A DNA stretch of 64,000 nt, from NCBI RefSeq assembly GCF_002887595.1, contig NZ_PEBU01000004.1, forward strand, positions 186,001-250,000. Direction: 5' to 3'. Position numbers and translations under genes: made by a program. This stretch comes from Bowmanella denitrificans. Lineage in GTDB: Bacteria > Pseudomonadota > Gammaproteobacteria > Enterobacterales > Alteromonadaceae. Below are positions 1 through 9,632 of this stretch, piece by piece; position 1 is the first letter of the stretch; each line of letters starts with the position of its first letter. The notes under the pieces are model-generated. The model did not search any database and had not been told where the DNA came from. It was given only the letters and a program-made list of their open reading frames with translations.

Positions 1-2454
1 GCCGCGCACATCAAGGTGATGAATATCCTCAGTGGCCAGACCGATATCCTGACGGGCATACCGGCAAACGGGCGACCGGAGGAAATTGGTGGTGACAGGC
101 TGGCAGGGTTGTTTCTAAACACGCTGCCATATCGGTTCAAATTAAAAAAATGCAGTTGGCAGGCACTTTGTCAGCAGGTGTTTGCTCAGGAAAGAAAGTT
201 ACTCCCTTACCGGCGCTATCCTTTTGCCGCCATTCAACGTGATGCCGGCGGGCAAGGGCTGCTGGATGAAGTGCTGTTTAACTTTCTGGATTTCCATGTA
301 TACAACGAACTGGATCCGGAACTGGGGCTGACGGCCAGTAACCCGTTGGACAAAGAGCAGGTGAATGAAGGCACCAACTTTACCCTGAGTGTGCACTTTC
401 AGCATCTGACACTGACATCCAATCTGCAGCGCAAACAGCTGTCACTGGATATCGATTATGACGCCAATAAGCTCACCGAGCAGCAGGCCGATTTACTGGC
501 AGATACCTACAATGCGGTATTGTCTGCCATGGCACGTCAGCCGGGGGCCCTGCACCTGGATAGCGAACTTGTGCCCCGCCAGTGGCAGGCGCCCTGTATG
601 GAGCAGGATTATCCGGACGTTCCCGATATCCTGGCCTTATATCATGCGCAGCGACAACTATCGGCAGATACGCCGGTTATTCTGGAAGCCGACAAGCGTT
701 TAAGTTTGTCCGAACTGGAAACCCAATCCAATCGACTGGCCAATTTTTTGCTGGCCCAGGGCGTCGCCAAGGGCCAATACATTGGTTTGATGTTACCCAG
801 AGGCACGGCATTTATTGTCACCATGCTGGCCATCGTAAAAACCGGGGCCGCCTATCTTCCCCTTGACCCAGATGAACCCGATGCCAGGTTGCAAAGCATA
901 CTGACACAAAGTGCTGCGTCTTTTGTGTTGTCACATTCAAGTCATTGGCCAGCAGAAAGGTTGACGGTACTGGCTGGCAGCACCTTGTGCTGTGTGGACG
1001 AAAAAGTCTCTGTAATTAGCGCTTACAGCAAGGATGACCCTGGTATCCGGCGGACGGCAGAAGATCCGTTGTATCTGATGTTTACCTCTGGTTCCAGCGG
1101 TCATCCCAAAGGGGTGATCATTCCAGACCGAGGGGTGGTCAGGTTACTGCATGAAGCAGACTATGTACCACTGAATCATCAAAGCAGAATACTCCATCTG
1201 GCACCGGTGACCTTTGATGCTGCAACCTTTGAAATTTGGTCGGCATTACTCTGTGGTTGTCAGTTGGCCATTTATCCGCCTGCCGTACCTAGCATTGCAT
1301 TAATATCCCAATACATCCGCGAGTTTGGCATTACTACGGCGTTTTTTACCACGTCTTTATTTAATACCTTGGTGGATGAAGACGCTGAGGTCTTAGCCGG
1401 CATGCAACATGTGTTGATCGGTGGTGAGGCTTGCTCCACTGAGCATGTTTTGCGTTGCCAACAACGGTTGCCCGATGTGCAACTGCACAACGCCTACGGC
1501 CCCACCGAATGCACCACCTTTGCCCTGACCCATGCTATCGCGCCCTTGTCAGGTGATCAGACTAACGGTATTCCCATTGGTCTGCCAATCAATCGTACCT
1601 GGGCCAAGGTTTTGGATCCACTAGGCCAGGAGGTACCGGTGGGCACACCGGGTGAACTGTATCTGGGCGGTGATGGCCTGGCGCTGGGGTATCTGCATCA
1701 GGAGGCGTTAACCAACCAGCGATTTGTCAAACTGGCAGGTAGGCGCTGGTATCGCACTGGTGATCAGGTTTGCTGGCTGACCACCGGCGAATTGCAGTTT
1801 GTAGGACGTCTGGATGCGCAGGTTAAAATCCGCGGTTTCCGTATTGAACCGGGAGAAGTGGAAGCGGTACTGCAGAAAATAGAAGGCGTTGCTCAGGCGG
1901 TTGTGGATGTGCAGGGTAACGGATCCAACCGCCACCTTGTGGCTTACTGTGTCGGCAAATATGACCAGTCATTGGCGGAAGACTGGCTGCGTGGCAAGCT
2001 GGCTGAAAAGTTACCGCGTTATATGCTGCCGCAGCATTTTGTGGCTATGTCTAACCTGCCGCTGAATGTGAATGGCAAAGTTGACCGACGAAAATTGCCC
2101 GCACCTGTCATTCTGGAGCAACAGGATGACAATCTGCCTTTATCAAATCTGGCCGCCCAAGTGCTGCAAACCTGGCAATCCCTGCTGGGGCGTGAGGATA
2201 TCGGTTGCAAAGACAACTTCTTTGATGTGGGCGGACACTCCCTGCTGTTGATGCGACTACTGCAACAGCTACGACGACAAGGTCTGACACTGAGCATGCT
2301 GGACTTGCTTGAACACCCTAGTGTCGATGCGCTTTGTCAGTATTTACAAGGCAGTGAAGCCGAGTTTTGTGCTCAGACTGATGTACGACATGGCCGCAAC
2401 CGCCTCAAAAATCAAGCCTCGCAGCGCCGTTCTGGTGTTTTGTTAAAGGAATAA
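1..2454 (+). CDS. NRPS, final module: condensation (partial)-adenylation-PCP
   Basis: The frame is open from base 1, so the gene starts upstream and only its last 817 residues are here. Residues 1-190 are the end of a condensation domain (LTGIPANGRP, LFLNTLPYRF). Residues about 215-700 are an adenylation domain: A3 core LMFTSGSSGHPKGV near base 1075, A4 FDAATFEIW, NAYGPTE, and A10 NGKVDRRKLP. A PCP follows with DNFFDVGGHSLLL; the pantetheinylated Ser is codon 2239-2241. Read against the GrsA numbering, the specificity residues are D-A-F-F-L-G-A-T-F-K, closest to signatures for branched aliphatic residues (Val/Ile). No thioesterase is present, so the chain should pass to the PKS encoded 4 bases downstream. 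Family and domains are certain; substrate is an inference from a hand alignment. Confidence 0.95.
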   Translation, partial: AAHIKVMNILSGQTDILTGIPANGRPEEIGGDRLAGLFLNTLPYRFKLKKCSWQALCQQVFAQERKLLPYRRYPFAAIQRDAGGQGLLDEVLFNFLDFHVYNELDPELGLTASNPLDKEQVNEGTNFTLSVHFQHLTLTSNLQRKQLSLDIDYDANKLTEQQADLLADTYNAVLSAMARQPGALHLDSELVPRQWQAPCMEQDYPDVPDILALYHAQRQLSADTPVILEADKRLSLSELETQSNRLANFLLAQGVAKGQYIGLMLPRGTAFIVTMLAIVKTGAAYLPLDPDEPDARLQSILTQSAASFVLSHSSHWPAERLTVLAGSTLCCVDEKVSVISAYSKDDPGIRRTAEDPLYLMFTSGSSGHPKGVIIPDRGVVRLLHEADYVPLNHQSRILHLAPVTFDAATFEIWSALLCGCQLAIYPPAVPSIALISQYIREFGITTAFFTTSLFNTLVDEDAEVLAGMQHVLIGGEACSTEHVLRCQQRLPDVQLHNAYGPTECTTFALTHAIAPLSGDQTNGIPIGLPINRTWAKVLDPLGQEVPVGTPGELYLGGDGLALGYLHQEALTNQRFVKLAGRRWYRTGDQVCWLTTGELQFVGRLDAQVKIRGFRIEPGEVEAVLQKIEGVAQAVVDVQGNGSNRHLVAYCVGKYDQSLAEDWLRGKLAEKLPRYMLPQHFVAMSNLPLNVNGKVDRRKLPAPVILEQQDDNLPLSNLAAQVLQTWQSLLGREDIGCKDNFFDVGGHSLLLMRLLQQLRRQGLTLSMLDLLEHPSVDALCQYLQGSEAEFCAQTDVRHGRNRLKNQASQRRSGVLLKE

Positions 2455-2458
2455 AAAG

Positions 2459-5400
2459 ATGGATATGGATACTGAATTGGATATTGCCATTACCGGCCTG
2501 GCCTGCCGCTTCCCCGATGCCAGTGATGCGCAGACGTTTTGGCGTAATATTTTCGAAGGGCATGAATCCATCAGGACACTCAGCGATGAAGAGCTACAGG
2601 AAGCTGGCATAGATAAGGCTGTGCTGGCGGATCCTGACTATGTCAACAGCGGTTCCTTTCTGGATGATATCGATCAGTTCGACGCAGCGCTTTTTGGCTA
2701 CTCAGCAAAAGAAGCCGATTTGATGGATCCCCAGCATCGGTTGTTTTTGCAGACCGCCTGGGAAGCCTTGGAAAGCTGTGGCCATGCTCCGGACAATACC
2801 CCATTGCGTATTGGCGTGTATGCTGGCTGTTCAGGTAGCTCATACCTGAGCGATGCGCTCAGCGGACAGGGCCTGTCCGCTGAACAGATCCGGGACCTTT
2901 GTTATGAAAATAACTCGGATCTGATGGCCAGCCGGGTGGCGTACAAGCTCAATCTGAAGGGGCCTGCGGTGACATTGGGCACGGCCTGCTCAACCTCTCT
3001 GGTGGTAATACACCAGGCTTGCCAGGCGCTTATTGCCGGTGAGTGCGATATGGCGATTGCGGGTGCAGCGAGAGTGAGTGTGCCGCAAAAGAGTGGTTAT
3101 CATTATGCCCAGGGCGGCATATTGTCGCGTGACGGCAAGTGCCGAGCCTTTGATGCCGGTGCTTCTGGCACTATTTCTGGCAGCGGTGCCGGTGCCATTA
3201 TCCTTCGTCCACTGGATCAGGCGCTGATGGATGGCGACCCTATTTTTGCGGTGATCAAAGGCTCTGCTATCAACAATGACGGCGCGCGTAAACTGGGATT
3301 TACTGCGCCTTCCGTGGACGGACAGGCCGATGTGATCACCCAGGCCCTGAATGCGGCAAATGTGCAGCCGCAAAGTATTGGCTATGTTGAAGCCCATGGC
3401 ACGGCTACCGCGCTGGGCGACCCTATTGAAGTGAAGGCGCTGACCAAGGCTTACCGACAATACACCGCTGAAACCGGGTTTTGTGCCATAGGCTCGGTAA
3501 AAGCCAATATCGGACACCTGGATACTGCAGCTGGTATGGCGGGCATTATCAAGCTGTGTGGCGCATTTGCACGTAAACAGTTGCCGCCCAGTATCAATTA
3601 TTCCCGTGCTAACCCTGAAATCGATTTTGCTTCGTCGCCGTTTTTTGTGAATACCCAGCCTGGCGATTGGGAAAGGGTTCCCCGTCGGGCAGCGGCCAGT
3701 GCCTTTGGCATTGGCGGCACCAATGCGCACGTAATTCTGCAGGAACCCCCCGTGCAGGAAAGCTCTGCCTGGGCCAGACATGTGCAGCTGCTGTGTTTTT
3801 CTGCCAACAGTCAGTCCGCGCTGCAGGAAAATATGGCCCGCTTTGCCAGGCATCTGGCTGAGCACAAACCACTGTCATTGCCGGATGCGGCTTACACCTT
3901 ACATGTGGGGCGAACCCTGCTGCCTTATCGCGCCAGTCTAACCGCTGCAGATGTGAATCAGGCGTTGCAAAAACTCAATGAACCCGGCATGCGAGACATT
4001 CAACGCACCTTGTCTAAGCAAAGTCACAGCAAACTGGCAATGATGTTTTCCGGCCAGGGCGCCCAATATGTCTCGATGGGGGCAAATTTGTATGACACTG
4101 AACCTGAATTCAGGGCCATTCTTGATCAATGCGCGCGCCTCGCCGCCCCGCATTTGCAGGGCTACGATCTGCTCACCCTGATGTTTGATAAAACGTCGGA
4201 AAATGCACAACGACTGACCGATACAGCTTTTGCCCAGCCTTGCTTATTTGCGCTGGAGTACGCTCTGGCCATGTTTTTGCAAAGCCTTGGCGTTAAGGCG
4301 CAAACCTTTATCGGTCACAGTCTGGGTGAATATGTCGCGGCTTGTCTGTGCGGTGTATTTACGTTGTCGCAAGCCATTGAACTGGTTTGTTTACGAGGCC
4401 GCCTGATGGCAAAAATGGCACCTGGCCGTATGCTGGCGGTGCAAGCCGATGAGCACTTCTTACTACCCTTTTGTTGCGCAGATGTGGTGATTGCTGCCCG
4501 CAACAGCCCGGCTTCACTGGTGCTGGCCGGGCCGGCTCCTGCCCTGGAAGAGGTTGCTGAGCGTCTGCAACAACAGGACGTGGATTGTCGCTGGCTAAAA
4601 ACCTCCCATGCCTTTCATTCACCCATGATGGAGCCTTGTCTGGCCGAGTATGGCGCCGCTCTGGATAGTATGACGCTGTGCCCGCCAACCCGACCCTTTA
4701 TTTCCAATTTGAGCGGTCAGTGGGCGTCCCCGAGAGATGTCTGTCAATCTGCTTACTGGACGGCCCACCTGCGTCACAGTGTCAATTTCAGCCAGGGAGT
4801 GGCAACCTTGCTGGCGGAAGGTTATCAGTTGCTGGAGGTGGGACCGGGTAAAGCCTTGGCGACATTGGCTGCCATGCAACTGGAACCGGGTGCCGGTACG
4901 GTGCCATATTGTCTGCCTGGTGCCAAGGAACAAGTGTCGGATTTTGAACAAATCGCCAGTGCAGTCGGTGCGTTGTGGCGACACGGCGTTAATGTTGACT
5001 GGTCGCGCTTTTATCAGGGGCAGCAACGTCGCCGGGTAGCCCTGCCGACCTATGCTTTTGAACAAGGCCGATACTGGCTGCGGCGCAGTGCCTCAAATTC
5101 AGTGCGCAATGAGCATAGTCGTCAACCACTGCATAACTGGTTTTATCGCGCCACCTGGCAACGCAACGAGTTGCCGCCGGCGTCTGCCAGGCTGGATGGC
5201 GATATCCTTTGTCTGGTCGACACCCCCAGACGCTGGCAGGGGCTGCTGGACAATCTGGTGAGCCAGGGACTGCGCGTTACCTTGGTGTACAGTGGCAGGG
5301 CATTTAGCCAAAAAGGGCAATCTCTTTTCAGTATTAATCCAGGCCACTATGGGGATTTTGAGGCCTTATCTGCTGAACTGGCACGCCAGGGGCGTGTTCC

Positions 5401-6982
5401 TTCAATGATCCTGCACACCTGGGCCTTTGGTCGCCAGTCAGGGCAGGCGCAGTTACAGGATCATACCTTCCATAGTTTGTTGTATCTGGCCAAAGCACTC
5501 AGCAGTCATGCTGCAGAGCAGAAAATGGCCTTGTTGATTCTGACCCGTCAGCTTTTTGCGCCGGATGGCCACGAGCCCTGCGACGCTTCTCAGGCATTGG
5601 TGCTTGGCCCTTGTCGGGTCATTGCCAGGGAGTTTGATATGCTGTCCTGTCGGGTGCTGGATTTACCCGGTGAGCGGGCGATGGCAGAAAATACCAACCG
5701 ACAGGCCGTGGTGCGCGAGTTACTGCATTGGCAAACGCAAAACTGGGCACAGTATCCCCATGTCGCCATCCGTCAGGCAAAGCGCTATATGGAGGAATAT
5801 CAAGCGGTTAACTTGCAGCCGGTGGATAACCAAAGCCCCTATCGTCAGGGGGGCTGCTACCTTATCAGTGGCGGCTTCGGCGGCATTGGTGCCACATTGG
5901 CCAGACATTTATGTAAAGCCTATCAGGCCAAAGTGATCCTGCTAAGTCGACGCGCACTGCCGCCACAGAGCAAATGGCAAAGCTGGCTGGACAGTCATGA
6001 CGAACAGGAGTCTATTACCCGAAATATCCGCCTGATGCAGGAATTACGCGAGTCGGGGGGGCATCCGGTGGCAGTGGATGTGGATGTGTCCGACTTTAAA
6101 GCGCTCAAAAAGGCCATGGGTGTCGTAGTCCGGCAGACCGGGCCGGTGCATGGCATTTTTCACAGTGCCGGTATTGCTGATGGAGCATTGATCCAATCCC
6201 GTCAGGCGCTGGAATCACAGCAGGTGTTCAGCGCTAAAGTGATGGGTAGCCAGGCGCTACTGACCCTGTTTCGCAACAGCACACTGGATTTTTTTGTACT
6301 CTGTTCTTCACTGTCGGCTCAGATTGGTCCTGTCGGACAGGTTGCCTATTGTGCTGCAAACGCTTATCAGCAAGTGTTAGCGCAACAATACGCGGCACAG
6401 TTACCGATAAAGAGTATTGGCTGGGATTCCTGGCGTGAGGTCGGCATGGCGGTAGACAGTCTGCGTGCTCAGCGCGGTGATAAAGAAGATGCACTGGAAG
6501 CCATTCGCCACGGCATACTGCCCGAGGAAGGGATAGAGGTGGTTCAGCGTGTTCTGGCCTATGACTATCCGGATGTTGCCGTATCAACGCGGCCATTAGC
6601 ACAGGTATATGCCGGACAGGATAGTGCCGAGTCCCGTGCGGATGATAGCGACGTTTACAGCCAGTACCACGGACGTCCAGATTTGGCGTCTGAATTTCAG
6701 GCACCGGCGGGGGAGCTACAAGAGCGCCTTGCCCGTCTGTGGCAGGATAGATTCGGCATCGCGCCCATTGGTGTCAAAGATGATTTTTTTGAGCTGCATG
6801 GACATTCACTGATGGCCGTGCAAATCGTTACTGACATCAAGCGGCACTTTGCCGTGACGTTACCATCAGGCGTGCTGTACGAGCATCCTACTATCGCTTC
6901 GCTGGCCCTATTGTTGGCGCAGCGTCTGGCCGCCCAGGGTGACGGTGTAACGTCAGTGAACAAAACCACTATCAGGTTATAG
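2459..6982 (+). CDS. Type I PKS, one module: KS-AT-KR-ACP
   Basis: A 1507-residue modular polyketide synthase that adds one malonate unit to the upstream peptidyl chain and reduces the beta-keto group. The KS (1-430) has Cys177 in GTACSTS, His313 in EAHGTA and His353 in NIGHLD. The AT (about 530-830) has Ser621 in GHSLGEY and the HAFH motif typical of malonyl-CoA selection. The KR has the nucleotide loop GGFGGIG near residue 1137 and the catalytic Tyr in QVAYCAANAY. The ACP carries Ser1450 in GHSLM. There is no DH, ER, methyltransferase or TE, so a beta-hydroxy acyl-ACP is expected. AAGGA lies 7 bases before the ATG and the gap from the NRPS stop is 4 bases, indicating one operon. It corresponds in position to the PKS of fabclavine and zeamine clusters. 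Confidence 0.95.
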   Translation: MDMDTELDIAITGLACRFPDASDAQTFWRNIFEGHESIRTLSDEELQEAGIDKAVLADPDYVNSGSFLDDIDQFDAALFGYSAKEADLMDPQHRLFLQTAWEALESCGHAPDNTPLRIGVYAGCSGSSYLSDALSGQGLSAEQIRDLCYENNSDLMASRVAYKLNLKGPAVTLGTACSTSLVVIHQACQALIAGECDMAIAGAARVSVPQKSGYHYAQGGILSRDGKCRAFDAGASGTISGSGAGAIILRPLDQALMDGDPIFAVIKGSAINNDGARKLGFTAPSVDGQADVITQALNAANVQPQSIGYVEAHGTATALGDPIEVKALTKAYRQYTAETGFCAIGSVKANIGHLDTAAGMAGIIKLCGAFARKQLPPSINYSRANPEIDFASSPFFVNTQPGDWERVPRRAAASAFGIGGTNAHVILQEPPVQESSAWARHVQLLCFSANSQSALQENMARFARHLAEHKPLSLPDAAYTLHVGRTLLPYRASLTAADVNQALQKLNEPGMRDIQRTLSKQSHSKLAMMFSGQGAQYVSMGANLYDTEPEFRAILDQCARLAAPHLQGYDLLTLMFDKTSENAQRLTDTAFAQPCLFALEYALAMFLQSLGVKAQTFIGHSLGEYVAACLCGVFTLSQAIELVCLRGRLMAKMAPGRMLAVQADEHFLLPFCCADVVIAARNSPASLVLAGPAPALEEVAERLQQQDVDCRWLKTSHAFHSPMMEPCLAEYGAALDSMTLCPPTRPFISNLSGQWASPRDVCQSAYWTAHLRHSVNFSQGVATLLAEGYQLLEVGPGKALATLAAMQLEPGAGTVPYCLPGAKEQVSDFEQIASAVGALWRHGVNVDWSRFYQGQQRRRVALPTYAFEQGRYWLRRSASNSVRNEHSRQPLHNWFYRATWQRNELPPASARLDGDILCLVDTPRRWQGLLDNLVSQGLRVTLVYSGRAFSQKGQSLFSINPGHYGDFEALSAELARQGRVPSMILHTWAFGRQSGQAQLQDHTFHSLLYLAKALSSHAAEQKMALLILTRQLFAPDGHEPCDASQALVLGPCRVIAREFDMLSCRVLDLPGERAMAENTNRQAVVRELLHWQTQNWAQYPHVAIRQAKRYMEEYQAVNLQPVDNQSPYRQGGCYLISGGFGGIGATLARHLCKAYQAKVILLSRRALPPQSKWQSWLDSHDEQESITRNIRLMQELRESGGHPVAVDVDVSDFKALKKAMGVVVRQTGPVHGIFHSAGIADGALIQSRQALESQQVFSAKVMGSQALLTLFRNSTLDFFVLCSSLSAQIGPVGQVAYCAANAYQQVLAQQYAAQLPIKSIGWDSWREVGMAVDSLRAQRGDKEDALEAIRHGILPEEGIEVVQRVLAYDYPDVAVSTRPLAQVYAGQDSAESRADDSDVYSQYHGRPDLASEFQAPAGELQERLARLWQDRFGIAPIGVKDDFFELHGHSLMAVQIVTDIKRHFAVTLPSGVLYEHPTIASLALLLAQRLAAQGDGVTSVNKTTIRL

Positions 6983-6984
6983 GC

Positions 6985-8658
6985 ATGCATATGGTGGCAT
7001 TCAATGCGTTACTTGATGAGTTGTCGCAGCGGCAGATCCGTGTCTGGCTGGAAGGCGATGAATTGATGGTAGAGGGACCAGAGCAGGCACTGGACAACAG
7101 CATAAGGGACAGGCTCAGCCAGCATAAAACGCAACTGAAGCAATTTCTGCAGGATGAGCAACACCCATTGCTGCAACCGGCAGGCAGCTTTCCCTTAAGT
7201 CATGCTCAGTTATGTTTCTGGTTTGTCTATTTCATGATGGGAGAAACAGCCAACAACCTGTCACGGCTAATCATACATGGACCGCCTCAGCATGCCTTGC
7301 TGGAGCGTTGTATCAGCAACATTGTGGCTGCCAATGACAGCCTGCGAGTTCGCATCGGCAGCCTTATTCCTAGGCAAAAAGTTCAGACCTTACCCCCTTT
7401 TTGTTTACCTTTTAATGACTTACGCCATATGGAAGAGGCAGAGCAGGAGGCCTTTGTGCAGCAACTGGTCAGCGACTTTATGCGGCCTTTTGATCTGAGT
7501 AAACCGCCTTTGCTGCGAAGTCACCTTGTGCAACTGACAGATAATCAATCTCTGCTGCTGTGCAGTTTTGCCCACATCATTCTTGATGGCGCCGGGTTGT
7601 ACTTGTTTGAACAACAACTGATGTCAGCATACCGCCAGGCGCTGACTGGACAAGCCAGTGTGCAGAAACGTCCATTGCAGATTGCCACGGCGGTGGCCAG
7701 GGAGCGCCGCGCCGCACAGTGCAGTTTCGCCAGCCAATCGTCATTCTGGCAGGCTCGTCTGGATGGCTTTTCCCGCACTATCTGGCCGCTGACGCACTTG
7801 GCGGACAAAGGGCCGTCAGAGCATTTTGATCGTAACGTCAAACTAACTCAGGACATGATGCAATACCTGCATGAGTTGTCTGTCAGCAGTCGCTGTTCCA
7901 TACAGATGTTGCTGGTGGCTGTGGTCGCTCATGCGGTGGGGCAGGTCACGCAGCAACCAAGGGTATTGCTTAACTCTGTTCTTGAGAACCGCGTTGCTGA
8001 TGGCTCGCGCACTTTACTGGCGCCTTGCCTGTATCAGTTGCCTGTGCCGTTGCATCTGGGGGGAGAAATAGAAGCGTTACTGGAACAGGTTAAGAAACAC
8101 AATGTTGAAGCTATGGACAAGCTAGACATTCCTTTTAGCGTGCCCTTGGGGATGGTAGCCCGCCAACGCTGGCGCGGCAAATACAATGGCTGGCTTGCCG
8201 GGATGATCATGCGCCTGAGTCGTGCTCTTGCCAAATTGATGCCGGTCGCCAACCTGTATCCAAGTTATTGGGCCGATTATTTGTTCACGCTCAATCCGCC
8301 GTTTAACGATCCGACACTGCCGCGCGGTTACCGACGTAAGAAGGTGGCCGATCCCATCATCAACGTCAATATGCTGCAAAGTGTCTACCAGCCACAAAGT
8401 GGTGAGGAAAAGCAAATCATCGAAGTATTAACCGACAAACACCGTTTTTTGCCTGCTCAGGCCCTGGATGGCGAATGGGAGGACGAAACCATTAATTTCT
8501 ATATTGTTGCCGATGGCGTGGAGGGAACCATGTTTCGTATTACCTGTAGTTGCCTCAGCCCATTGGGGATAGATGCCCTGGAACGTCAGCTGAACCAGAG
8601 TCTGGCGCTTTTGCTGCGACCTCAATCTTCTTCTAATTCTTGTATAGGTGGTTTATGA
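6985..8658 (+). CDS. Free-standing condensation-domain protein with TubC-type docking segment
   Basis: 557 residues. Residues 1-52 (LLDELSQRQIRVWLEGDELM) look like a TubC N-terminal docking domain, which usually binds the C-terminus of the preceding megasynthase. Residues about 65-545 form a single condensation domain. The HHxxxDG motif reads AHIILDG: the first His is Ala, but the catalytic second His (His197) and the DG are kept. There is no A or PCP domain. In fabclavine biosynthesis a similar stand-alone condensation protein (FclL) joins the PKS-bound acyl chain to the free polyamine, and that role is inferred here. The start is 2 bases after the PKS stop; a second Met at 6991 is also possible. 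An alternative is a fatty-acyl starter condensation enzyme, less likely given its position after the last ACP. Confidence 0.85.
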   Translation: MHMVAFNALLDELSQRQIRVWLEGDELMVEGPEQALDNSIRDRLSQHKTQLKQFLQDEQHPLLQPAGSFPLSHAQLCFWFVYFMMGETANNLSRLIIHGPPQHALLERCISNIVAANDSLRVRIGSLIPRQKVQTLPPFCLPFNDLRHMEEAEQEAFVQQLVSDFMRPFDLSKPPLLRSHLVQLTDNQSLLLCSFAHIILDGAGLYLFEQQLMSAYRQALTGQASVQKRPLQIATAVARERRAAQCSFASQSSFWQARLDGFSRTIWPLTHLADKGPSEHFDRNVKLTQDMMQYLHELSVSSRCSIQMLLVAVVAHAVGQVTQQPRVLLNSVLENRVADGSRTLLAPCLYQLPVPLHLGGEIEALLEQVKKHNVEAMDKLDIPFSVPLGMVARQRWRGKYNGWLAGMIMRLSRALAKLMPVANLYPSYWADYLFTLNPPFNDPTLPRGYRRKKVADPIINVNMLQSVYQPQSGEEKQIIEVLTDKHRFLPAQALDGEWEDETINFYIVADGVEGTMFRITCSCLSPLGIDALERQLNQSLALLLRPQSSSNSCIGGL

Positions 8659-9632
8659 CGTTTTCCTGTGATGAAGTGCACATTGAAGCAATGATCAATG
8701 CGCTGGTCAGGATGGTGCTCGAATTTGTGGTGCTGTTCGTGGTGTATTTCTGGTTATTGGGCCAAAACACCAACCTGGATACCAGTTGGCTATTCTTTGC
8801 CACGTTTTATGCTTTGTCTGTGTTTGTGGTGCCGGTGCAGGTGCAATATGAACTGGCAGGAAAATATGCACAGCGCTGGTTAATAGCGGCCAATCCGGCA
8901 ACTCACACCCATCGCGGGGAGATCAACTTATGGCGGATATTGCTGCCGTACTCTCTGCCACTGGCCATGATTGGGGCAACGGGACTGGCCCTTTTTCAGG
9001 TGTGGTTTTTCACTCCGACCTGGCTGGTGATTGCCGTTCTGGCCGCTGCATCATTGCTGACTGTATTGCCGCTGGTGGTCTTGTTAAACCGCAAATACCT
9101 TAAGCCCTTGTATCAAAGTACCGTTTCCCCTTCAGCCAATAGCCCGGCGTTAAAAGATAACCGTGAGGAGTATTATTTTACCCACCACGTGTTTCCCTGG
9201 CTTCCGGTCACCCTGATAACCAGTATTTTGATTCTGTACAAAATGTCTGAAGAAAGCCTGTTCAGCGCTGGACGGCTGGATATCCTGCAGTCTGCCCTTT
9301 TTGTCGGAAGTACCTGCTATATCAGTTGTTTATGGATGTGCTATGAGTCAGTTAGTCAAACCAGGGTGGATTTGAAACTGGGCCGTTTTAAAGGTAATAG
9401 CGAGGACAGTATTAACAGTACGGAGCTGCTTTTTTTGATTCATTTGCTGGTGGTCGCTGCCGTCGGAATTACTTACATATTGGGGTACTGGCTGTGGCCA
9501 CAAGGTTTCTCTCAGCTGTACCTGATCATCATTGGTGCATTGTTGGTATGTCTGTGCGGCGCCGGTGCCAATATACTGGGTGTTACCTGGGCCTGCAGCA
9601 CCAGACAAGCTCAGTTAAATGAAGACGCCTGA
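8655..9632 (+). CDS. Polytopic membrane protein of unknown function in the cluster
   Basis: I do not recognise the family. The ATG at 8655 overlaps the TGA of the condensation gene (ATGA) and is preceded by AGGTGG, so I chose it over an upstream TTG at 8640; this gives 325 residues. Hydrophobic segments are visible at about residues 15-40, 45-65, 95-115, 120-145, 180-200, 215-235, 260-280 and 285-305. There is a charged cytoplasmic or periplasmic loop with EEYYFTHHVFPW before the fifth or sixth helix. No ATP-binding, peptidase or known transporter motif was found. Translational coupling to the condensation gene suggests a job in assembly, trafficking or self-protection for the product, but no function is assigned. 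Confidence 0.75.
   Translation: MTFSCDEVHIEAMINALVRMVLEFVVLFVVYFWLLGQNTNLDTSWLFFATFYALSVFVVPVQVQYELAGKYAQRWLIAANPATHTHRGEINLWRILLPYSLPLAMIGATGLALFQVWFFTPTWLVIAVLAAASLLTVLPLVVLLNRKYLKPLYQSTVSPSANSPALKDNREEYYFTHHVFPWLPVTLITSILILYKMSEESLFSAGRLDILQSALFVGSTCYISCLWMCYESVSQTRVDLKLGRFKGNSEDSINSTELLFLIHLLVVAAVGITYILGYWLWPQGFSQLYLIIIGALLVCLCGAGANILGVTWACSTRQAQLNEDA

Noticed and set aside
2990-3865. 291-residue open frame on the - strand inside the PKS gene
   Set aside because: It lies wholly inside the KS coding region, has no recognisable domain, and is a reading shadow of a well-supported gene.
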